From NCBI GenBank assembly GCA_020726505.1, contig JAHLEZ010000013.1:2046001-2110000 (forward strand): 64,000 nucleotides of DNA, read 5' to 3'. The notes beneath the pieces were generated by a model. That model was not told the origin of the DNA and ran no database searches. It was given only the letters and a program-made list of their open reading frames with translations. Below, in pieces: positions 1 to 11,169 of the stretch. How positions within the stretch are numbered: position 1 is the stretch's first letter; every line of letters starts with the position of its first letter. This DNA is from Leptodontidium sp. MPI-SDFR-AT-0119 (lineage: Eukaryota; Ascomycota; Leotiomycetes; Helotiales; Leptodontidiaceae). The position numbers and the translations under genes are program-made.

Positions 1-1203
1 GTCACGGCACCAACGCATAACGCGGTCGACAACGTAATGAGAAGATATTTAGCTGAAACACAAGACAAAGAGAACACCACGCTCCGGGTATCCACTGATG
101 TAAGCTGGGTTTCAAAGCCTACACAATATATATGGCCAATGACTAATGTCTATCAGGTTCGGAAAGTAGCAGAAGATCTCAGAAAATACACCTGTGATGC
201 AATGCTCGGAAAAGAGCTTCACACCAACTTTTCCGCAATGAATAAAGCTCGAGATCAGATCCGGAAGTGCCGTCTTATTTTCACGACATGTATCGGAGCA
301 GGTCTAGGTCTTCTTCGATCGGAACTCTTCGACACTGTCATAATAGACGAGGCTTCTCAGCAAACAGAACCAGCATCTCTCGTTCCTCTTACGAAAGGCT
401 GCCGGAAAGCCATTTTAGTTGGTGACCATGTCCAGCTCGGAGCCACAGTACAGTCGTATGCTGTTTTGACTCAGTATGATGTCTCTCTCTTCGAAAGGCT
501 ATACAAACAAACAGTGTTAGAAAGTTCTGGACTCGGACTTGCCAAAGTCATGCTGGACACCCAATACCGCATGCATGAAGATATATGCAGGTTTAGCTCT
601 GATGAGTTCTATGGTGGCAAGCTTTCGACTGGTATTATGAAATCAGAAAGATCGATGCCAGAATCGCAGTTTCCCTGGCCGCCTCGAGATGGCATTGTGC
701 AAAGAATGGTGTTTGCGGAGTGCTCGACACCAGAAGACCTGGGCCGGAAGTCCAAGTCAAACGAAGGTCAAGCTGTTGTCTGTCACTCAATTTGCCGACT
801 ACTCAATACACTACCAGCATCCACAAAGGGACAGAAAGAGGTACAGGGTGACCCAGCTAAGCCAGCCCCCATTGCAGTTTTGACGCCCTACAGCCGTCAA
901 GCCGAGCTCTTGAAGGGCCGGTTGGCGCAATTCAGCAAAGTGGAGGTATCTAGTATTGATGGTTTTCAAGGGCGAGAAGCGGAGATCGTCATATTCGTGA
1001 CTGTTCGATGTAATATGAGAGGCGAGATTGGGTTTCTGAAAGACCTCAGGCGGATGAATGTTGCCTTGACAAGAGCAAAAACAGGGGTGGTTGTGATTGG
1101 GAACCGATCGACCTTGACGACGGGGACAGCGGATCCGGATAGCACAATGGTCTGGAAAAGACTTCTAGCTGTGCTCATGGAGGTGAAAATTGAAGGCCAA
1201 TAG
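1..1203 (+). CDS. UPF1/SEN1-type superfamily 1 helicase, 3' part
   Basis: C-terminal two thirds of an SF1B RNA/DNA helicase (AAA_11/AAA_12 type) that unwinds nucleic acid using ATP. The frame is open from base 1, where VTAPTHNAVDNV matches helicase motif Ia, so the gene starts upstream of the window. It continues without an intron to TAG at 1201-1203. Visible motifs in order are the Walker B box IIDEASQQTE, motif III LVGDHVQLGATVQS, motif IV TQYRMH, then SIDGFQGREAEIVIF (motif V) and MNVALTRAKTGVVVIGN (motif VI). All key residues look intact. Close relatives are UPF1, SEN1 and SMUBP2-like proteins as well as many fungal orphan helicases, so the exact role cannot be assigned. The Walker A box lies outside the window. 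Confidence 0.9.
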   Translation, partial: VTAPTHNAVDNVMRRYLAETQDKENTTLRVSTDVSWVSKPTQYIWPMTNVYQVRKVAEDLRKYTCDAMLGKELHTNFSAMNKARDQIRKCRLIFTTCIGAGLGLLRSELFDTVIIDEASQQTEPASLVPLTKGCRKAILVGDHVQLGATVQSYAVLTQYDVSLFERLYKQTVLESSGLGLAKVMLDTQYRMHEDICRFSSDEFYGGKLSTGIMKSERSMPESQFPWPPRDGIVQRMVFAECSTPEDLGRKSKSNEGQAVVCHSICRLLNTLPASTKGQKEVQGDPAKPAPIAVLTPYSRQAELLKGRLAQFSKVEVSSIDGFQGREAEIVIFVTVRCNMRGEIGFLKDLRRMNVALTRAKTGVVVIGNRSTLTTGTADPDSTMVWKRLLAVLMEVKIEGQ

Positions 1204-2119
1204 TGGGTACGTGGGTTCGGATTCGGGGGATTGAGTGGATGTTGGGCGGTGTGTCTAAAATACCCCAAAACAAGTGCGACTTTATTAACAAAAGCGAGGA
1301 AATTCAATTGACCTACTGCCTATCTCACCCACTCGCCAAGCCTGCAAATAACAGCTGATTGATCTACTTCAAGAACCGCTGCTCCTTGGTGTCGGCCTCC
1401 AATCGACAGCCGTCGCTCTTCAGTCATACCAGAACACACAGTCGTCGGTCGTGTCTTGGTCGCAGCAGAAAACGCCATGTCTTGATGACTTGAAAGTAAT
1501 TACAGTACTTCAAGCCGAACATCTTGCCGTTGACTTGGTTACCTAACAGAACATAACGTTAAGCCTCATGAATTCCACGGGAATTCTTACTTTACATGTA
1601 AACAATGACATTGGATAGACGAAAGGGAACTCGCGCCCCCTACAGCAACAGCTAACTTGCTTCCTTGGCCTGCGCTACTGTCATTGCTTACCACCAGCCA
1701 AGCAGATAAGCTCTTCTCTATCGTCGTTAGAGATGTGCGAGTAAGTAGATAGCTTGTCCCAAGGCAGTGGGCCTGGGAACTTTTACGAACAGGTCGGCAA
1801 GGAACAGCCGACCCGAGCACGCAATGCGGCGCACTTCTCTCCTCATGTGCAAATTCTCCCAGGGTCGCAAATCAAATCCGCTCCGACCCAAGCCACACGT
1901 CACAGGGTTTGTTATCTTAAGATTTTTCTTTGGTGTTTATTGGTCAGACAAATCACAATCAAACGCCCAATCCCACTTCTGATATGTCGCTCAGAGAGGG
2001 TAGAAAGACGACATCGCTTCGCTCGCTACGTTGTTTACCATAAGAATAACTTCAATTCCTAAACAAAAACATGTAGAGCAACCATCAGAATATTCTCGGT
2101 TCAGTTTACATTCAATAAG
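1204..2119. other. intergenic, helicase 3' side to MFS promoter
   Basis: No coding region is supported. Short open frames on both strands have no recognisable domain and overlap each other. The last 100 bases hold the 5' leader of the MFS gene that begins at 2120. Confidence 0.5.
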
Positions 2120-4275
2120 ATGGCATACCCGGACGAGAAAGCGGTGAAAGATGCAATCACAGAAGCACCAGAATCGCCAGTCCTTGCCAAGTCTGAGTTC
2201 CCAGAAAACGAAACTCCAATTTACGTCGAGTCTAAGAGAACATGGAGGTCCTACTTCTGGTCCAGTGAGAGCTCTGAAACTGCCAATGGTGGAAAACGAT
2301 CGCTGACCAACTCAAGCGCTCGATGTTCCAAAGGATGAAGCCCGCTTTCTCACCAAGCTTGACTTAACTCTCATCTCGGCATCAGCTCTTGGTGTTATGT
2401 GCCGATATCTTGATCAAGTCAACATCACCAATGCTTTTAGTATGTTGTCCGCCTCAGAAATACTTGGATTTGGTCTGACATGTAATACAGACAGTGGGAT
2501 GAAGGAAGACCTGTCGCTTTACGGAAAAGAGCTCAACTATGCCAACGCCATCTGGAGCGCAGCTTATGTGTTTGGTCAAGTGCCCTCGAACTTGATCCTC
2601 ACCCGAGTCAATGTTCCTCTTTACATCGCTTTCTTGGAGCTGTCTTGGACTGTTTTCACATTTGCCCATGCAGGTGTTCACAACACGACTCAGCTTTATG
2701 TCTTCCGATTCTTGTAGGTCTTGAATAATTTCGTAACAAACCTTCATGCCTGTCGCTAACTGATCTGAAGCGTTGGACTCTTCGAGGCTGGCCATTTCCC
2801 TGCTGTCATGTATGTTGCTTCGAGTTACTACAAACCCCACGAGCTTGCCAGGCGAAATACCATCATTCAAGTCTTTACCTCAGTCGGGCCTCTGTTCTCT
2901 GGCTTCTTAATGGCGGCTGTATATGCTGGTCTCGATGGGGTCGCCAATCTTGCTGGATGGAGATGGATGTATATGTAAGTGCACTCTCCTTGACTCGAAT
3001 CAAACTGCACATTAGCTGACAGATCCAGCATCTGCGGCTGCATCTCTTTTCCATGTGCAGTTTGGACAGCAGTTGCAATGCCACAATTTCCATCTAGAGC
3101 AAAGGCCAACTGGTATGATTCCTTTCTACGGCTTATCCTGTTCATTGGAATTGACGAATCTCTCCAGGACTTTCACTCAGAAAGAAGTTGAGCTAGCCCG
3201 TGCCAGAATTCCTCCCACAGATTCAAGGGTTCTCAGAGGGTTGTTCAAGTGGAAGGATATCAAGAAGTGGCATACGACGTGGCACGTCTACGTCTGTAAG
3301 CATCTTTCAGAACGTTCCATCTCGGTTGGCCAAATGCTTACAAAGAAACAAAAGTCCCTCTGTATTTCACATTCGCAGCCCAATTCGGCCAGGCCGGAGG
3401 ATCTAGGGCGTATAATGTCCCCCTCCACTCACATTAATCTTTCTAATCCGAATAGTGATCTTCTGGGTCAAGTCATACAATGTCAAAGGTCAAACGCCTG
3501 TCTTTTCCGTTGCTGAAATCAACATAATTCCTCTGGGCGTTAGTACACACCTTCTTCCTCTCCACCTGCAAGACGATTTACTGGGTCCTCGTCTTAAATC
3601 TAGAAGCTAAATTTGATTTCTTAGATTAATGTTATAGCTATCGTTGGCTCCTTGGCAAACTCTTGGGTATCTGACAGCTTGCCTGGATCAGCCAGATGGC
3701 CCGGTATGCTGTTCGCTAGCACGGTGGCGATCATTCTTCCCATAGCTTTGGCCTCTACACCCGTTCATCCGGAATGGAAATCTCAAAGATGGGTCTTGTA
3801 TTGTTTGTTTCCCCTCCCTTGTCGTTTATCTAATCTCGAAGTGCTGATAAGTAGTAGATCTTACCGCCCTCGGCAACACAGCTGCTGGCATTACATGGAC
3901 ATTTGTCAATGAATCTAGTAGGCAAGACCCTGAGAAGAGAGCATATGTATCAGCAATGGTGATTTTCCCTTTTCTTACCTTCTCATCCTAATTTTCCATC
4001 CCCACCTTGTCGTCCGCACAAAACACAAATCTAACCACTGGCAGATGAATGCCTTCGCATATATCTTCACGGCCTGGATTCCAATCTTCACGTTTCCCGC
4101 CAACAAACAACCGTATATCGTGATGGGTAATTACGTCACAGCTGGGTTTGGTCTGTGTGCTTTCCTTACCGTCCTGGCTATCAGGTGGTTCCATCTGAGG
4201 GATTTGAAAAGGGCGCAGAAGGCTGGTGATATAGGCGATGCTAGAGGAAGTCTGGAGGAGAGTGATTCTGCATAG
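2120..4275 (+). CDS. MFS permease, Dal5/Liz1-Fen2 type (anion:cation symporter family)
   Basis: Twelve-helix major facilitator transporter of the allantoate/pantothenate permease group at a cell membrane; substrate not determinable. Splicing by eye gives 11 exons. Introns are 2265-2316, 2440-2490, 2714-2770, 2975-3028, 3113-3167, 3296-3354, one near 3400-3450, 3539-3624, 3803-3857 and 3959-4044. Family landmarks are the cytosolic leader ending WSTLDVPKDEARFLTKLD, then YLDQVNITNAFNSGMKEDL, the TM4-5 stretch RFFVGLFEAGHFPAVMY, INIIPLG, then NESSRQDPEKRAYVSAMMNA and ITAWIP-like helices near the C-terminus. The first intron has a CTGAC branch site and restores the family-typical leader. The join between AQFGQAGGSR (ending about 3407) and IFWVKSYN (from about 3457) is problematic: neither GT donor gives the correct phase with the AG at 3455. 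This may be an unusual splice, a sequencing error or a disabling frameshift. Confidence 0.85.
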
Positions 4276-4739
4276 GGGATGTATAAATGATGGGCTTTGA
4301 GGCAGGAATGTGGACGATGCCAGTTGGTGTTGAAGTGAGGTTGCCAGCTGATGAAAATATTTGATGTTGGCTTATTACGGAGAGTTTGTCTCACCGTTAA
4401 CTTGCTGAGGTGAGGTTTGCGTAGTTATTCTCACTGAATACATTGATGAGAGCGGAGTAGAAATAACAGCCTCACGAAAAGACGTTCTGCTATTTGTCCT
4501 TGTGTAGATGAGGTTTGAAATTGGTGATGAGTAAATTGCTTCGGTTTTCTTCTGTCGGTGACTTGAATTCTCAAAGTCTTAGGAAAGTTTGGCTACTTTG
4601 TTCTTTTTTTTAATTTTTATCGCCGTTAACACTCCACGCTGTGTCCTGATACTGATCAAGCCATAATCTGCAATCTGAAGTAATCGTACAAGACTCTGTC
4701 TCCTTGTTCTCTCATAATTTCTTCCCCAGTTCAGCCCAG
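4276..4739. other. intergenic between convergent genes
   Basis: 3' flanks of the MFS gene (plus) and the small gene at 4740-5234 (minus), which converge here. AT-rich around 4600-4620; no gene or RNA seen. Confidence 0.5.
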
Positions 4740-5234
4740 CTAAGTAAACTTCCCACTCCTCGGCACGGCTCCCCGTTTATCCTTACATCCCAATAGCAGA
4801 CTGTGGACAGAATTTCCATCCCTTGGGCCTAGATATCTCATCCAAGTCTCATTCGTCATGAGATACAAACTTGGACCAAATCCGCCCGTCGCAAATACAT
4901 TATTAGCCGTCATCTTTGCCCCTTCTCTATCTCTCCCACAGTACTCCACGAGTACCGCTGCAAGCCATGTTTTGCATTGCGCATTCGACCACGACCATTG
5001 AGGTGTTGAAGATGCGCGGATGCGGAAGGGGTTAAGCGAGGATATGGAGTGTTTTGATCGTCTTTTTGGAGAGGTTGGGATTTGGAGTGTGGATGATGGG
5101 TTTGAAGAAGGATATGCTGTTGATGTGGGTGTTTCGGGAGTGGAGATATACGGTGGTGGTGAATATTCAGAAGTCGAAGGAGAAACAGGTTCGAATTTGG
5201 AGGGGTGAAAGAGGGGGGAGAGCTTTGGCCTCAT
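4740..5234 (-). CDS. hypothetical fungal protein, 164 aa
   Basis: Single-exon frame starting at the ATG at 5234; an upstream in-frame extension to 5258 has only TTG. The N-terminal half (residues 1-75) is Ser/Pro/Thr-rich and looks disordered. The C-terminal half (about 80-164) is compact, with QWSWSNAQCKTWLAAVL, FGPSLYLMTNETWMRYLG and SLLLGCKDKRGAVP. The latter pattern, a WSNAQC helix then a FGPxLY turn, resembles a family of small fungal proteins of unknown role that I recall only loosely. No signal peptide or membrane segment. The opposite-strand frames here are shadows with poor composition. Confidence 0.55.
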   Translation of the reverse strand: MRPKLSPLFHPSKFEPVSPSTSEYSPPPYISTPETPTSTAYPSSNPSSTLQIPTSPKRRSKHSISSLNPFRIRASSTPQWSWSNAQCKTWLAAVLVEYCGRDREGAKMTANNVFATGGFGPSLYLMTNETWMRYLGPRDGNSVHSLLLGCKDKRGAVPRSGKFT

Positions 5235-6635
5235 GGCAGAGTAGTGGTTACGAAACAACTAGGGTTTGGATAAACTGTCTTCTAAAAAAATAAAAAAAGG
5301 TTAAATTAGAAACAGAAAAAAATACGGGAGAAGAATAATGCAGTTCAAGTCCCGAAATGCTGACAGATAATAAATTCGGACATTTTGTCGGAGGCGGGTG
5401 GTGACGTAAATCTCACGAGAGATTCAAGCCTTCGGGATTTGGACAGCCTCATCAGCCTTGCATAGACTTGAATATGCATCCAGTTTACGTTCGCTAATTG
5501 GTTTACTTCAAAACATGCATTCAGCACCTGATATTCGCTTAGCAGAACCAACGGCGTTTCCGTCTTTGCTTACTTGAATCCACTTTCAGCGTGGCAATGC
5601 AATTTACTACTCAGAGGAGCTGAAATCACGAAGGAACAAGTTATTAGGAACCTACTACCCTATGGAACGAACACCTTTGTTAACTGATAACTATTATCGT
5701 GGACTCGGGAAGCCTTCTGGGCTGTACTGTCCTTCCGCTGCATCCTCTCCCTGCCAAGAGGCTATGCATCTTCGTTCGCCAAAACCACCAAATGAGGGGC
5801 TTGAATTCCTGACTCTGATTTACAATTAATTAACCACACAGCATCAGCTTTACTGCAGAATTGCCTATGAGATCACATGTATCTCATTTACACATGGACT
5901 GAGTCTGTAAGAAAAACGTTTGCTATGCAAGGTGCTGAACTACATTTACAACTTGACCTTAACCAACCAGCTGCCGTTTACTTACACAACACCCATTGGA
6001 AAATAAATCTTTTTTTATTACACCTTATAATAACTTCTCCGAAGATGTGGTTATGGCTCCATACATTTTTTTTTTTGTTAATGTATTAAGTATCAGATAA
6101 TCGATTATGACGGTCACTACACTCGCTTAACTCACAGGCTTCTTCGATTATTCTCTTTTCGAGAACTAATCTGAGACCGGGGAATAAGCGAACTCTTCGT
6201 TAAAACAAATGGAAAAAATGGGTTTAGCACTGAGTGGTCTTACCTAAAAGATATTTGATTGCAAAGAATCAACCATATGCAATAAAATTTGAGGGCAAAA
6301 GGACCAAAAATATATCTAATGCCGTCGTCAAGTGAGGAGAGCAAGTTTACACGAGTTTTTATCACAAATCCGTAGAATCCTTTCACATAAATGGGAGGTA
6401 GGCAACTGCCCTAGTCGAAATCATCCTCGGTCTTGTAGGGCTAAGTTCAAGCTTTGGATTCTAGCTCGGGGCCGACTGGATCAAACCACAATCTCTAGTT
6501 TAAATTCCAAACCACATCATTACCCACCAAATCTTCAAATTAAAAAACCCATATTCAGAATCTCCCCCCTCGAAAATCAAAATCCACCACACAGCCAAAA
6601 CCCTCCGCCCAAAACAAAAAACCTCAGAACCAACC
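5235..6635. other. intergenic, no supported gene
   Basis: About 1.4 kb with several short unrelated open frames, an A-tract near 5286 and a T-tract near 6068. I see no domain, no intron-exon structure and no repeat shared with the rest of the window. Confidence 0.45.
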
Positions 6636-7259
6636 ATGCCGCACTGCTACGAGACCTGCTCGCCAGGCCCAACAGTCACAATCCCCCTCCACCAAATGCC
6701 AACCACAACCCCCGACTTTCAAAGGCGATTGATGGCATCAAGCCACAACCAACAATCCATCTTAACGTTTCTTGAGAAACTCATGCTCTGGAATTCCGTT
6801 AAAGATTTGTCGGACTTGATAAGAGATCTTCTCTTGAGGCTGAACCTGGCACTGCCACCATCGATGCGTGGGAGAGTTTATTTTTATTCGCTACAGCCGG
6901 AAGTACCGCGTATACCTCTGCCTGTGCTGAATGTCGAGTTTGTTAAAGTGGACACGAGGCCAAATGAAAGCTCGCTCGCAAAGATGATCTTACGCAGCTT
7001 ATTCGTTTCTGATAACTCTGCACTGAATCAGCTTATCCTGAGCTTTGTTATAGTGGTTATCGTTCAGTTTGTTACGCGGACGTTCTTCCCTGGCTGGAAG
7101 AAAGGGTGGCTGGACGAACAAGATCAGGAAATTGAGCCGGTTGCTGTGACTGAGACAAGCAAGACGTTGGAAGCGGCTGAGGATTGGAATGGTGGAGAGT
7201 TATGCGTAATTGGGAAGACCCTGGTTCCGGGGGCTGAAGACTCACAGACTCAGGATTGA
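6636..7259 (+). CDS. hypothetical protein with one C-terminal membrane helix, 207 aa
   Basis: Open frame with a good start context (ACCATGCC) and stop at 7257-7259. The first 125 residues are mixed and soluble-looking; residues about 128-150 (LILSFVIVVIVQFVTRTFF) form one strong membrane segment followed by PGWKKGW and an acidic tail. This suggests a single-pass protein with a cytosolic acidic tail. No known family recognised. Codon use is ordinary for the window. A longer frame starting at 6332 is in a different phase and is probably leader sequence. Confidence 0.45.
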   Translation: MPHCYETCSPGPTVTIPLHQMPTTTPDFQRRLMASSHNQQSILTFLEKLMLWNSVKDLSDLIRDLLLRLNLALPPSMRGRVYFYSLQPEVPRIPLPVLNVEFVKVDTRPNESSLAKMILRSLFVSDNSALNQLILSFVIVVIVQFVTRTFFPGWKKGWLDEQDQEIEPVAVTETSKTLEAAEDWNGGELCVIGKTLVPGAEDSQTQD

Positions 7260-7708
7260 TATTCCCTTTCGCCGTACCACATTCTTCTTACAGCCCAACC
7301 GCCGCCTCAGGGTCATGTTACACCTGTTCATAACAAGTTACTAGGTTATATTAAAGTCGCTAAAAGTCTTGAAAGGCTAGTCTCTTTAAAACTATTCAAA
7401 TCTTACGCCTAGTTTCTAGAGCGACTCGCAAGACTCGTCCTGTTCATTCCTCTCGCCCTCTATGTAATTTTTAGCCAATCGCTTTCCCTCAGTGACGCCA
7501 TAAGCCACTAAGCCTCCGGGCTACTGCCACGCAGGTCGTAGGAGAGAGACCGGAATAAATTACCTCCGGCGATGTCCTTAGCGGCCTGACGACACAGAAA
7601 CATCACCAAATTAATCGTACTCGCGAAAATACCATTCTCAGATATACATACAGTTCAACGAAGCTACCACACCTCGTTCAAATCTTTTGAGCCCACTATA
7701 CGTCCAAA
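7260..7708. other. intergenic leader region
   Basis: No gene seen. This is the likely terminator of the gene ending at 7259 and the promoter of the gene starting at 7709. Confidence 0.4.
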
Positions 7709-8480
7709 ATGAATAACATGGAGAGTGTGTTTCGAAAAAAGCGGCAAAAAGCGCAGGCGAAAGCGCAGGCGAAACCGTGGCCGAGAGCCCCGAGGCGCGT
7801 TGAGCGAGGATATTCTTCGTGGCCCATGAAGCAGAAGCAGAAGCAGAAGGTTATGGATTGGTTGAAGAGGGTGGATAAAATCTTCTTGTACCTGATGTTC
7901 GCATTTTCCTTGCTTGAGACTCGCAGACGTATCAGGATCGTGACGATCTTCATCTTGGTTATTACGATCCAGGTTACGTGGCGCATTATGGAGAGTACGG
8001 CGAGCATCATCACGATCTTGATCGTCACAGGCTTGACCACCTGGTATTTGAAGATCTTTAGAGGGGTCGCTATTCAAATTGTGGACAGTCTAGGCGGCCT
8101 AATCTGCCTAATCATCTGCGCAGTGCTTTGGATAAGTGCGCGCTGGGTCGTCGCAACCCTCAACATACTGTCGAGGAGAAGTATGTTTTTGATCACCATG
8201 GGCTTGATCATATGTTATGTGGTGAATATACGCTGGCAGATTATCACGTTATTAACCATGACGATCCCCGGGCCAGACCTAGCTAGGAAAGCCATTATTA
8301 AGATGGTAAGATTTTCGTGGATCTCTTACCAATCCAGTGTCTTCGCATTGAATAAAACACTAATGACACGGCCGCATGATACAGCGCGATGAGTGGAGGA
8401 AAAGGGAAGAGGCGAAGAGGAAACAGAGAGTAAGTAAGGAAATTAAGAATAGAAGCTCTCTGTGTCGGAGGAATAGCTGA
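7709..8480 (+). CDS. hypothetical multi-pass membrane protein, about 230 aa
   Basis: Start ATG at 7709 (CAAAATGAATAACATGG). Exon 1 is 7709-8305. An intron is likely at 8306-8384: donor GTAAGA, CTAATGAC branch-like site, acceptor ATACAG, phase 0. Exon 2 runs to TGA at 8478-8480 and adds a charged helix beginning RDEWRKREEAKRKQR. The N-terminus is Lys/Arg/Gln-rich with K-Q repeats. About five hydrophobic segments follow from residue 55 to 185, for example IVTIFILVITIQVTW and LICLIICAVLWISARWVV, with Arg-rich turns between them. No family recognised. Frame +1 through the same DNA gives an Asp/His/Tyr-rich reading interrupted by stops; I favour the membrane reading because it is open and splices cleanly. 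The stop lies only 24 bp before the hAT element, so the 3' UTR is probably interrupted. A second GTAAGT donor at about 8430 leaves open splicing further downstream. Confidence 0.45.
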
Positions 8481-8530
8481 CAGCGCTTTACTTATGGCTA
8501 TAGGCAGTGTTCGCAGTAGTATATGCAGTA

Positions 8531-8622
8531 TAATCGATATTCCCCACTTCAGTGATATAGGACTATGCTGAAAAATACGGAGTGATATGGGACCGGTCCT
8601 AGAAATACGTAGTGATATTAGC
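8531..8622. repeat. subterminal tandem repeats of the hAT element
   Basis: Just inside the left terminus the motif AGTGATATRGGACYG followed by AAAATACGK recurs about every 32-34 bp, with two full copies and a partial third starting AGTGATATTA. The same array is present in the short element at 30797. Subterminal repeats of this sort are where hAT transposases usually bind, so this is a likely binding array (inference). Confidence 0.6.
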
Positions 8623-11169
8623 CTAAAGATTCTAATATTCTAATATATTAGTAGTATACTAGCGTACTAGCTTAAGGTTAGCGAGGTAGTTGGAGGGGTA
8701 GTTGGAGGGGTAGAATGAGGCTAAAGCCCTGTAAATACAGGGGGCTAGGAGGTAGTTGGGAGCTTACTTGACGCCTACTCGCCCTTAATAAAGATCTCCT
8801 TATTCTCTAACTAATTTTATTAGAGGTTACGAGGCTATTAAACCTTTAAAAGAGGCTAGAGCCGTGGAACTGACTATTTAGATACAGCCCAGCGATTCCC
8901 TTAGATTCCCTCATGTGCCTAGCCTTGCTATATATATCTTAGGCATTAGATATGCCTTGTTTCCGGTAGTATTCCGTGTGATATTGAATGCCTAAGCACA
9001 TATCGAGAGGATGTAAAAATGAAGATATACGTCCATCTTATACCTTTTAACATCCACTTACTCCTAAATATGTGATTCGGATATTATATTACCTGTTTTT
9101 GGCTAAGAAATTAATAGATTTCAGTGCCTAGAGTATGCTTAGATCGTTCCGAGTATGAGGATATATATTAGCTTTATCCTTCGACTCCTCTAGACCTGTC
9201 TTAACCCCTAATGTGTATGCCTTAGGCTTAGAAATTTCGATATTTAGGAGGGATAATTAGTCGATTTTAATGCCCAGATAATTGGAAAGAAATGAGGATA
9301 TTCGCAGACTCGTAATCAGTGTTTCGTAAGTAAGTTTGAGGATCTTAGATATAGAAATTAGTCAGTTTCTTACCTAAAAAGTAAGACATTCTAATGCCTA
9401 GATACCGAATATACAAATGAGGGCATACTTACTTTTAGAGCCATATAAACCGCTTATATTCCTCGCATTAAATCAGTTATATCTTTAGCCATCTCTTTAG
9501 TTATATCTTCAAGTACTTAGTTGTCGCCCTCTGATTTATTACCTCTTAAGTTACCTTACTGTCGTTATATCGTCGTCCTAAAGCTCTAATTCGTCAATTC
9601 TCTTTAATGTGCCTTCTAAATCGTCTTTTAAGTATGCCCTTAATATAAAGGAGAAGTAAGAGAAGCCTATTCCTGAAATCGTTGAGATGTTATAAGAAAT
9701 CGTTAATCTGACAGAGAAAGATAAAGGTTAATATATACTTAGAGGTCAATTTAATTAAAGTAAGCTCTTATTGCTAGATATCTCTTAAGTAGAGGATTCT
9801 TTCTCTTAAGACCTTATTAGTACTATTATAAATATCGAAAGCAATAAATAATAAGATGCCCTACTTATAGACCCTCCAAATGAACCTTAGGCTCCTAAGG
9901 ACGAGAATTTAGACTAGAACTACCTTAAGGACAAGTCTTTATTACGCTATTGTACTTCTTTTATATAGGACTATATACTAAACGAAAATCCATAGTATAT
10001 CTATTGGAACGCTTAAAACAATATTAAATAATATTATACTTACTATAGTCGTTAATATTGCGAGTCTAGAGGCACTAAAATCATTAGCTTTTACCTCAAA
10101 AGAAATCACTATATCGAGAAGGACTTACTACGCTAGGAGAGAAAGAAGTGTACTCGGGGAGCTATTAAGAGTACTATAGACACTATTACTAGGTTTAAAG
10201 GTTACAAGAGACGTCAATTAGAGGAGGATAAGGTTAAAGCTAAGTATATAACTAATCCACACGTCCTTAAGCTATTAATAGTCCGCTAGTTTACCTCTAA
10301 TTCTATTCCTCTCTCTATCGTCGAAAGCGAAGAATTCCGAGCTATAATAGCTTATATTAATAGGGATATTAGTGCCTAGCTTCCCTCTAGTAGTAACATA
10401 ATTAAGACTTAGATTATTCGTCACTTCGTTAAAGAGAGAGTAAAGAAAATATCTATTATTACGAAGGCTCAGTCCTTTATTTACATCTCTTACGATATAA
10501 CTATTTCTACTAATAGGCTTCTTATTATAGTCTAGATTTCTCACTTTATTAATAAATATAACGACCTAGAGATGTTTCCTTTAACTATTAAAGAGATTTA
10601 GGGGAGCCATGATTAAGATAATCTTACGAAGTATTCGATAGAGGTAATAATAAAGTGAGGGATAAGAGAAAAGATAGGTTATTAAGTAATAGATAATACT
10701 AAAGTTAACGATATAATACTACGAGGGATCTCGATTAATAAGTTGAGGCTCTTTTTCTTTATTCTAATTAATAGTAAAACCACACCGCTTACTTAATACG
10801 GCTAAATCCTGTAATACTTCGCATCTTAAATATATCTAATTTCTTAACTTCTCACCCTCACTGACTTCTCTCTCTCTCTTTATAAGACTATTTAATTAAC
10901 TGCGAATCGATTACGACCTTAAAGAGCACTAATTACGTTACTATAACTATATACTTAACCTCGTTAGTGATACTTTTCTATTTAAAATATAAGGCGACGC
11001 TCTCATAGAGCATAATAACGACTACTCCTCCTTTGACGCCCTTACTAAACTCGAATTTGCCTTGTGGCGGAAGAAAAAGGCTATTAGTAAAGCTCACAAC
11101 TATGCGGTCAGGTTTAGTTAGAGTACTTTAAAGAATAACTATTAAGTTAATATAAGTGAGAAGAAGCTT

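Noticed and set aside
7664..8077. Minus-strand frames overlapping the membrane-protein gene
   Set aside because: Low-complexity Asp/Arg/Leu-rich readings that mirror the repetitive plus-strand sequence; no start context or domain.
10275..10544. 89-codon minus frame inside the hAT element
   Set aside because: Antisense to the decayed transposase in AT-rich DNA; no domain.
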